Source: Oligoflexales bacterium (GTDB taxonomy: Bacteria > Bdellovibrionota_B > Oligoflexia > Oligoflexales > RGVZ01). From it: a stretch of 55,669 bases of DNA. A program made the position numbers and the translations under genes. Below the pieces are notes generated by a model. The model saw only the letters and a program-made list of their open reading frames with translations. It was not told where the DNA came from and did not search any database. The stretch spans positions 1 through 55,669 of the forward strand of contig CANILH010000012.1 of assembly GCA_947468665.1 (NCBI GenBank). Reading direction: 5' to 3'. This document shows positions 49,541-55,669 of the stretch, one piece after another (position 1 is the first letter of the stretch; each line of letters opens with the position of its first letter).

Positions 49541-51658
49541 TTGACGGACAAAAACCCATTCAATTCCAATCACGCGTCCATGCTTGTAGCGGACCCACCC
49601 CAGCTAGAGTACAGCCTGTGGAGGCGCGCTCTGCGAGTTACCCTCGCTGTTATGGGCTGCGTTATAATAGGAACAGGACTGGCCACCTACTCTTGGCTTA
49701 ATTCCCTCGGTGTTTTCAAACTTGACCACCGGCAAATCGACACTTTGACCAACTTTAATTATCAGAATAATTCGCTGGTATTTGACCGTAACGGTGCCAA
49801 AATCGGCGAGTTCTTCGAACGCTACCACGTGTTCGTACCGCACACGAAACTTCCAAAACACTTTATTGACGCACTTATAGCCATTGAAGACCGCTCCTTC
49901 TATGAGCATCACGGCGTCGATTTTAAAGGCATCGCACGGGCTCTCCTCATCCGTTTTAAATCAGGACGAGCCAGACAGGGCGCCAGTACGTTGACTCAGC
50001 AACTTATCCGCAACACGATTCTGACCCCGGAAAAAAGCCTCAATCGCAAGGTTCTTGAAATCGCGTGGGCACTTGAGGCTGAACGCTACATCCCTAAAGA
50101 TAAAATTCTCGAGATCTATACCAACAGTATTTTCCTTGGAAACGGCGCCTACGGAGTGGGGGCGGCGGCACAACGTTATTTCGGAAAAAGCATTGAAGAT
50201 ACGACACCGGAGGAATCGGCGTTGATCGCCGGCCTCTTCCAGTCACCCAGTCGCTTCAATCCCGCGAAATATCCCGAACGAGCTAAAACCCGGCAAATCC
50301 AGGTAATCAACGCTATGCGTAAAACAGGAGTTATAACTCCTGCGCAGGCCACCGCGATGCGCGCAGCCCCCCTGCACTACCACCCTTATAAATTTATGAA
50401 CGAAGGTTCCACTGCGTGGTTTGTGGATTACATTCAGGAAACGCTTCCAAAACTCCCCGGATTTGAGATCAAAAACACTAAACAAACCGGGCTTAGAATT
50501 TACACAACACTCGACAACAGCCTGCAGGCCCTTGCGCAACGATCAATTTCCGTTTACGACTCGCGTCTGAATGACTTGCGGACAAGGGTAGGAATGGTTC
50601 CGGATTCTATCAATGGCGGAAATAAAAAAGCCACGATTGAAGCGTCAATGCTTGTAACCGACCCCCGCACCGGTGATATTCTCGCTATGATCGGAGGACG
50701 CGACTATGCGAAGTCCCAGTTTAACAGAACAGAAAACGCGCTGCGGTCTCCGGGCTCAGCGTTCAAACCAGTCGTCTACGCCCAGGCGCTCATGCAAGGA
50801 TACAAGTGGAGTGACGTCATCTATGTATCTCCGGTGAATATCGATAACTACCGCCCCCGAAACATGGAAGACGACTATCTGACCGAGACTACAATGATGC
50901 GGGCTTTCTATAAGAGCATGAATGCTCCCACTATGGAAATCGCCACAAAAGTCGGCCTTCAGTCAATTACCGGTCTCGCTAGGAAAATGGGGATTCAATC
51001 CTCCATCAAAGACGAGTTCGGGTCTGCGCTTGGCTCTTCGGACGTCACAATGACTGACCTCGCACGCGTGTACGGGACATTCGCGGCGGGCGGGATTCTG
51101 ACCGAATTGAGCCCTATCTCAAAAATAACAACCGCCGACGGGACTGTCGTATGGCAGCGTAAAACGATCGATCAAAGGCAGACGCGTGTACTGAACTCGC
51201 AAATCTCATATCTGATGACCCAGGGGATGCGGGCGGTACTCACCAGCGGAACCGGATTCAAAAGCTCCGATCTGGCCGCCTATGCGGCCGGGAAAACCGG
51301 GACGAGCAACAATAGCTCGGACAATTGGTTCTGCGGCTACACGGCAGACCTCGTCTCCGTTGTATGGGTTGGCACTGACGAGCACGCGCCAATCTACGGT
51401 AATGCAACCGGTGGATCTGTCGCGTTACCTATCTGGGATCAGTTCATCAGGGGATCAAAGAGCTACCGGCCAGCCCGCGAGTTTTACCGTCCGGATGGAA
51501 TTGTGGAGGCTACAGTTCACCCCGTTTATGGACACCGCACCCCCTCCGGAGCGCGAATGTATTTCCTGAGCAATGACCAGCCAAAGGAAACTGAATCCGC
51601 GCTTGAGACAATGGAAAACAGCAGCACCGGAGGCTACCGCCATGTTTTCCGTCACTAA
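49541..51658 (+). CDS. mrcA: penicillin-binding protein 1A (bifunctional peptidoglycan synthase)
   Basis: A 705-residue class A PBP: cytoplasmic N-terminus, one membrane segment (about 30-55), glycosyltransferase GT51 with catalytic Glu116 (AIEDRSFYEHHGVD) and GASTLTQQLIRN, then the transpeptidase with S406-x-x-K409 (GSAFKP), S459-M-N and K585-T-G (KTGTS). It polymerises and cross-links peptidoglycan. The start is TTG 49541, preceded by AAGGGA at 8 nt; ATG 49580 has no ribosome site. It overlaps the next gene by 17 nt. Confidence 0.95.
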   Translation: MTDKNPFNSNHASMLVADPPQLEYSLWRRALRVTLAVMGCVIIGTGLATYSWLNSLGVFKLDHRQIDTLTNFNYQNNSLVFDRNGAKIGEFFERYHVFVPHTKLPKHFIDALIAIEDRSFYEHHGVDFKGIARALLIRFKSGRARQGASTLTQQLIRNTILTPEKSLNRKVLEIAWALEAERYIPKDKILEIYTNSIFLGNGAYGVGAAAQRYFGKSIEDTTPEESALIAGLFQSPSRFNPAKYPERAKTRQIQVINAMRKTGVITPAQATAMRAAPLHYHPYKFMNEGSTAWFVDYIQETLPKLPGFEIKNTKQTGLRIYTTLDNSLQALAQRSISVYDSRLNDLRTRVGMVPDSINGGNKKATIEASMLVTDPRTGDILAMIGGRDYAKSQFNRTENALRSPGSAFKPVVYAQALMQGYKWSDVIYVSPVNIDNYRPRNMEDDYLTETTMMRAFYKSMNAPTMEIATKVGLQSITGLARKMGIQSSIKDEFGSALGSSDVTMTDLARVYGTFAAGGILTELSPISKITTADGTVVWQRKTIDQRQTRVLNSQISYLMTQGMRAVLTSGTGFKSSDLAAYAAGKTGTSNNSSDNWFCGYTADLVSVVWVGTDEHAPIYGNATGGSVALPIWDQFIRGSKSYRPAREFYRPDGIVEATVHPVYGHRTPSGARMYFLSNDQPKETESALETMENSSTGGYRHVFRH

Positions 51659-53213
51659 GATCAAGGTAATCATTTTGACACAGGCATTATTATCGACATG
51701 CCTCGGCGCCGGCGCGCTTGAGGCCACAACGACACCGGCTAAATTACCAGAGCCTGCAAAAGTCGCGACTGTCGCTCAAAAGCAACCCGAGGAGCCCGCA
51801 AAAACTCCACTCGCGCCGCAAAAAACACCTGCACATGCGGAGAATACGAAACCATCCAATGACGCCGCGGCGGAGCAGACCTGCTCAAAACTATTTCAGA
51901 AGTTTACGCTACCGTTACAGGATCTGTGGAAGAGGCGGGGGCCTGATCTCCGGCCCGAGAATACCGACGGCTACGCGCTCATCGAGGAGATCACTTCAGA
52001 GCAATGCAAGGACGCGGAAACCCGCAAGGCGCACATTGAGTTGCTTGCGCGGATTCTAAACAGTCACTCAGGTAAAATCGGCGTCATTCTGCCAATCACT
52101 GGTAATACCTACAGCAAGCACATGATCGCGGCGTTTGAGGCGTATGTACGGTCAAGTAATCTCGATCCAAAAAAGATCCTGGTTGTCATTGACAGTCAAA
52201 GTAAAGATGAGCATGTTTATCAGGCCTTAGCAAGCCTGATCTTTGAGCATAGGGTCACCGCGATCGTCGGCGGCACAGAAGCAAGCGAGGCCACCATCCT
52301 CCGTGCTTGGGCCGCGAAGGTAATGGTCCCGACTTTTTTGATGAGTGAGCCACCGGCGACCGCGCCAATAGCGTTCGTCTACTATGCGCACCCGACGGAG
52401 AAATCACTGGCAAAGGCGGCTGCCGACGCGAACGTCCGCTTTGGGCATAAACGAGTCTCGATCCTGAGTCCCTCTGATCAACACAGCGACCAATTCATCT
52501 TCGCATTTGAGGAGGCCGCTAAAATTAACGGCATTACCATCACCGATAAGGTTCCATACGATTCCAGGAGATTTGACTCCATGGAATCCGCCGCTCGCAA
52601 AATATTCCACCTCGACGCGAGCGAGCGTCGCGACGAGCTCAAGAAACTTTATGAAAGCGCCAAGAAACAGGCCGCTAAATCGGGAGAGCGATTTAACCCA
52701 AAGATGGTCGCGCTGCAACCGGACATTCAGCAGGACGCCGTTCTGATCCCGGACAACTTCAAAATGGTACGTCACTTCGCGAAGATCTTTGGCTACCTGG
52801 GTGTCAGGCGTATGCCGCTGTTTGGCCACTATGAGTGGCGCAGCCAGGGCCTGATCTCACCATGGGATAGCTTCATGAACGGATCCTACTTTGTCGACTT
52901 TCAGGGAGCCTACACATCACTGCCCGACCCGATAAAGATTTCAACACCCGACTCACCATATTTGGCGGCTGCGGATAAAATCGAACAGGCAGACTTTTCT
53001 CTCATAGCCTGGCGGGCTATAGAATGGCCCCTTAAACTCAGTCAAAAAAAATCAGACATGCGCCGAAAAATGGACAAACTAATCCCTAAAAAACCAGAAA
53101 ACCGAACTGATGTCAGTTTTGATGCCAACAACACGATCAACTGGGCACCGTCAGTTTTTACGGTGACAGGTAACGGTTCAAATACGGGTCATATCAATCT
53201 GCTTGGTCAGTGA
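51642..53213 (+). CDS. probable periplasmic PBP activator (LpoA/LppC-like, type I binding-protein fold)
   Basis: A 523-residue protein with a Sec signal (VIILTQALLSTCLGAGA; the Cys context does not fit a lipobox). A Pro/Ala/Lys-rich linker (~30-85) and a short helical domain precede a substrate-binding-like fold starting GKIGVILPITGNTYSKHMIAAFEA, with VTAIVGGTEASEA and HKRVSILSPSDQHS. This is the pattern of LpoA-type activators of PBP1A. ATG 51642 has GGAGG 8 nt upstream and lies inside the end of the PBP1A gene, so the two are coupled. Unlike enteric LpoA it seems soluble and periplasmic. Confidence 0.8.
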   Translation: MFSVTKIKVIILTQALLSTCLGAGALEATTTPAKLPEPAKVATVAQKQPEEPAKTPLAPQKTPAHAENTKPSNDAAAEQTCSKLFQKFTLPLQDLWKRRGPDLRPENTDGYALIEEITSEQCKDAETRKAHIELLARILNSHSGKIGVILPITGNTYSKHMIAAFEAYVRSSNLDPKKILVVIDSQSKDEHVYQALASLIFEHRVTAIVGGTEASEATILRAWAAKVMVPTFLMSEPPATAPIAFVYYAHPTEKSLAKAAADANVRFGHKRVSILSPSDQHSDQFIFAFEEAAKINGITITDKVPYDSRRFDSMESAARKIFHLDASERRDELKKLYESAKKQAAKSGERFNPKMVALQPDIQQDAVLIPDNFKMVRHFAKIFGYLGVRRMPLFGHYEWRSQGLISPWDSFMNGSYFVDFQGAYTSLPDPIKISTPDSPYLAAADKIEQADFSLIAWRAIEWPLKLSQKKSDMRRKMDKLIPKKPENRTDVSFDANNTINWAPSVFTVTGNGSNTGHINLLGQ

Positions 53214-54991
53214 ATAGCGACTTGACCTGTGGACTCCACGACAATAGCGCCGTTAATAACGCAAGCGGATCCTGACAACCTGACAGGAGAGTCCAGTTTA
53301 ATTCCCACGTCAACAGCTGCGCCCGAGCGTACCGTCCCCTCGCGGACCAATGCCGCGTCCATTAAAACAGAGAATCCAGCTCCCGAAGACTCCTGAACCG
53401 CGGACATTGAGGTGCCATCCGCGAGGGTCATCGTGTATTTTACCGGGCACACTAATTTCCATGTGAACAAATCCTCGGTCGATTTATTCTCGATTTTCAA
53501 GCGACCAGAGGTACTAGATTCCCAATCAATGCCCGCGCTAAGATCCGATTCCCGGTCGATGCGATCCAGCTTTACAGAGACCGTACCAATACTGCGGTGA
53601 TGAATACGGGCAGCCAGCTCCTTGGTCACGCCATCTCCGATCTCATAAACCTCTATCGACGCGTCCCCGATCGAACATCCCCATGTAGTCTGATTATCAG
53701 CCGGATCAGCGGCCGGCTCGCCAAGGGCGTAAAAAACGTCCTTATAAACGACGTAAGTGAACTTTCTTTGATCGGCCAGAATAACCTGCCCCATCGATGA
53801 CTGGCAGGACAGCGTATCTTGTAAATAAACCAATCTCTGCGGCCTCGACACCCACGTTTTTGCGGCAGATCCATCTGGTGATGTCACTGTCGCGATGACC
53901 GCGACTTTTGAGTCTGGTGTGCCAGTTGAGCCACTCATCCGGATCCAGCGGGCGTCCACAGCGTGCCCATGATCTTCAAATTGGCATTTATCGAGCTCAG
54001 TTCCAACAGGCAACCCCGGCGAGTCGGAGTCGATCAATTTAAATTCCCTTAAGTTCATGCCGTACGTCGTGTCACGAACGTTATCCTCTCCGGCCCTATT
54101 CTCCACAGGCAGATAACCGAACTGTGACACGCATCGTGTCGTCAGTAATTTCTCCATGGATCCGGCAGATTGCTGACCGGAGTTATGACCCTTGAGGGTT
54201 TCTACCGCCTGATCGATCCATCCCGCAAAGGACGCCACTCGGGTATAAACTCCAGGCGCGCCTTTCTGGGCGCAACCTTCACCATAACTTACAACGCCAA
54301 CGAGTACTTCGCTACCTGCCGAGTCTTTGGACACCATAGGGCCTCCGCTGTCGCCCTGACAGCTATCTATCCCACCGTTATCCCAGTTACCGGCACAAAT
54401 CTGTGCGCCATCCACATTGTCATATTTCTCATCACATTTCGCGGTCGCAAGAACCGGGAGCTCTACCTCACGGATAACGCCATCAAATATATCACCAACA
54501 GACGTGGCATTGCCTAGGCCAACGACCATTACGGGACGTCCCTCTGCCTCGGGGCTTGAGGTGTCGCGACTAAACGTCAGCGGTGCCGCAGGACGCTCAA
54601 ACTCCACGCCCTGATAATCAGCGAGATACAAAATGGCGATGTCATTTTTTGAGGTTTCCGGATCATAGTCACGATGCGCCAGAATTCCCTCGACTTTAAC
54701 TGGCTTATTGAGATGAAGGTTTTCACCATCAACCATTCCCAACCCCACATGAAGTGTGCGAACGTACTCAGCGTCAACGCAGTGCGCTGCTGTTACAACC
54801 ACACGCGGCGCGACAAGAGTTCCACCACAAAAGCCTTCGGTACTTGACGCGTCACTCATCAGTTGCACAAACCACGGATGGTGTTCAGCTGAAGGCTTAC
54901 CACCGATAATTTTAAGTTTGGAGGCTGACTCCTGGTGGCAGGATGTCGTAACACCTAAAATAATAGTCAGGACTGATAATAAACGCACCAC
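53207..54991 (-). CDS. trypsin-like serine protease lipoprotein with large C-terminal domain
   Basis: The protein (594 residues from GTG 54991, GAGGAG 6 nt upstream) has a lipobox ending TTSC (Cys18) and a chymotrypsin-fold domain. IIGG (28-31) follows a Lys, so activation by trypsin-like cleavage is possible. Catalytic residues are His70 (TAAHC), Asp117 (NDIAIL) and Ser215 (GDSGGP). Asp209, six residues before the Ser, predicts trypsin-like Lys/Arg specificity. About 300 further residues form a beta-rich region I do not recognise. The longer frame to 55084 lacks a signal peptide at its start. Surface proteases of this type are frequent in Bdellovibrio-like predators. Its 3' end overlaps the PBP-activator gene by 7 nt. 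Confidence 0.9.
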   Translation of the reverse strand: MVRLLSVLTIILGVTTSCHQESASKLKIIGGKPSAEHHPWFVQLMSDASSTEGFCGGTLVAPRVVVTAAHCVDAEYVRTLHVGLGMVDGENLHLNKPVKVEGILAHRDYDPETSKNDIAILYLADYQGVEFERPAAPLTFSRDTSSPEAEGRPVMVVGLGNATSVGDIFDGVIREVELPVLATAKCDEKYDNVDGAQICAGNWDNGGIDSCQGDSGGPMVSKDSAGSEVLVGVVSYGEGCAQKGAPGVYTRVASFAGWIDQAVETLKGHNSGQQSAGSMEKLLTTRCVSQFGYLPVENRAGEDNVRDTTYGMNLREFKLIDSDSPGLPVGTELDKCQFEDHGHAVDARWIRMSGSTGTPDSKVAVIATVTSPDGSAAKTWVSRPQRLVYLQDTLSCQSSMGQVILADQRKFTYVVYKDVFYALGEPAADPADNQTTWGCSIGDASIEVYEIGDGVTKELAARIHHRSIGTVSVKLDRIDRESDLSAGIDWESSTSGRLKIENKSTEDLFTWKLVCPVKYTMTLADGTSMSAVQESSGAGFSVLMDAALVREGTVRSGAAVDVGIKLDSPVRLSGSACVINGAIVVESTGQVAIH

Positions 54992-55049
54992 AGCCAACTC
55001 CTCTAGAAAAGACGAGAATAATGCAATATTAACCATATGAAATACTGCC

Positions 55050-55669
55050 TTACGGCATCCGACGCAACTGCAAATTGCCAACAAATCCGGGGATGAACCC
55101 CACCGTGCTCAAATCAAACGGTTCGCCGCTGCAATGGCCGGTAATTTCCCAAGAAAAACTCGGTTTCGTCAATTTTTCAGATGTTATGAGTTTCTGTCCA
55201 ATGACCGCGACCCGGCTCGCGACCGCGTCACCGGAATCAACAAACTGAATACCCGCTGGAAGCACCCGACGCAGCTCGTCGGTTATCAGCGGAAAATGAG
55301 TGCAGCCAAGTACCAGCTGATCAAGACCCCTGGCACAACCAGCGATGATCGCGCCTATCTCATGCCGAAATTCGTCGTCTGTTCCGATATCCCCGCGAAG
55401 TTTCCGCTCAGCCAATTGAACCAGGGCACTTGAGCCGCAAGTGACAACCTCACAGTCCGCCGCGAACTCCCGGATCAGATCCGCGAGATACGGACGGCGA
55501 ATGGTGCCAGGAGTGGCAAGCACACCGATAACTTTTGTGCGGGAGGCGGCTGCCGCGGGCTTAACCGCCGGCACGACGCCTACAACTGGAATGGGCAAAG
55601 CAGCTCTGACGGACGCAAGGGCTATCGTACTCGCGGTATTGCAAGCTATGACCAAAACATCAAATTTAG
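55050..55669 (-). CDS. murI: glutamate racemase (partial, continues past the right edge)
   Basis: The frame is open to the window end. The visible ~206 residues include the first catalytic Cys (VLVIACNTAST), VVGVVPAVKPA and the second catalytic Cys (LGCTHFPLI). About the first 65 residues, with the ASP-binding DSGxGG motif, lie outside. It interconverts L- and D-glutamate for peptidoglycan. The end of the protein (GFIPGFVGNLQLRRMP) is unusual and slightly long. It lies 58 nt upstream of the protease gene on the same strand. Confidence 0.92.
   Translation of the reverse strand, partial: KFDVLVIACNTASTIALASVRAALPIPVVGVVPAVKPAAAASRTKVIGVLATPGTIRRPYLADLIREFAADCEVVTCGSSALVQLAERKLRGDIGTDDEFRHEIGAIIAGCARGLDQLVLGCTHFPLITDELRRVLPAGIQFVDSGDAVASRVAVIGQKLITSEKLTKPSFSWEITGHCSGEPFDLSTVGFIPGFVGNLQLRRMP

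Noticed and set aside
51642-53213. Lipoprotein signal in the PBP activator
   Set aside because: The Cys in LLSTC is preceded by Thr, a poor lipobox, and a normal signal-peptidase I site (AGA) follows.

Overview
The window suggests a free-living or predatory Gram-negative bacterium of the Bdellovibrionota/Oligoflexia or a related former deltaproteobacterial line. This is inferred from the gene mix: many Sec-exported lipoproteins, a lipoprotein trypsin, a papain-like lipoprotein, a polar-flagellum and chemotaxis set, a GldA/GldF/GldG-type ABC cluster, MCE/Mla lipid transport, PilZ and GGDEF proteins, and a very large Ser/Thr kinase fused to an AAA ATPase. I see no IS elements, tRNA, rRNA or CRISPR. 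Gene density is high, with many 4-nt stop/start overlaps.

Layout. 0-0.6 kb: poor coding signal and a probable eroded gene. 0.7-5.2 kb: HAD phosphatase and leucyl aminopeptidase (minus), divergent from enolase and a PilZ protein (plus). 5.3-7.2 kb: papain-like lipoprotein. 7.3-11 kb: STAS-like protein, CheA and CheW behind a possible sigma-28 promoter. 11-16.5 kb: FlgE, FliS, FliD, a GNAT acetyltransferase and a short flagellin. 16.6-21.2 kb: ABC cluster of ATPase, permease, GldG-like protein and DUF4340-like protein. 21.4-26.4 kb: lipoproteins and small exported proteins, one resembling heme-thiolate peroxidases. 26.4-30 kb: AAA_14/DUF4143 ATPase, an unrecognised gene pair and a divergent LysR regulator. 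30-32 kb: MFS transporter and FAH-family hydrolase. 32-36 kb: an exported redox cluster of a lipoprotein copper-radical (galactose/glyoxal) oxidase, a divergent three-heme MauG/CcpA-like lipoprotein and a small protein whose predicted mature N-terminus is His. 36-46.7 kb: all on the minus strand, Ser/Thr kinase-AAA-GAF-pseudophosphatase, two ArsA-like ATPases, then MlaE, MlaF and MlaD. 46.9-49.3 kb: pyruvate kinase whose 3' end overlaps an opposing GGDEF gene. 49.5-53.2 kb: PBP1A and a probable PBP activator. 53.2-55.7 kb: trypsin-like lipoprotein and the truncated murI.

Four themes connect genes. Motility and surface behaviour are represented by CheA/CheW, flagellar filament and hook genes, the Gld-type ABC system, PilZ and GGDEF. 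Envelope building and repair are represented by MurI, PBP1A with its activator and Mla transport. Exported hydrolases fit life on macromolecules or prey. The 32-36 kb cluster looks like a coupled peroxide-making and peroxide-using copper/heme module; this is the most promising candidate for an undescribed system. A second is the run of four FliM-like short motifs at the N-terminus of CheA, which lacks a visible P2 domain. Functions are read from motifs by eye; no database search was run.
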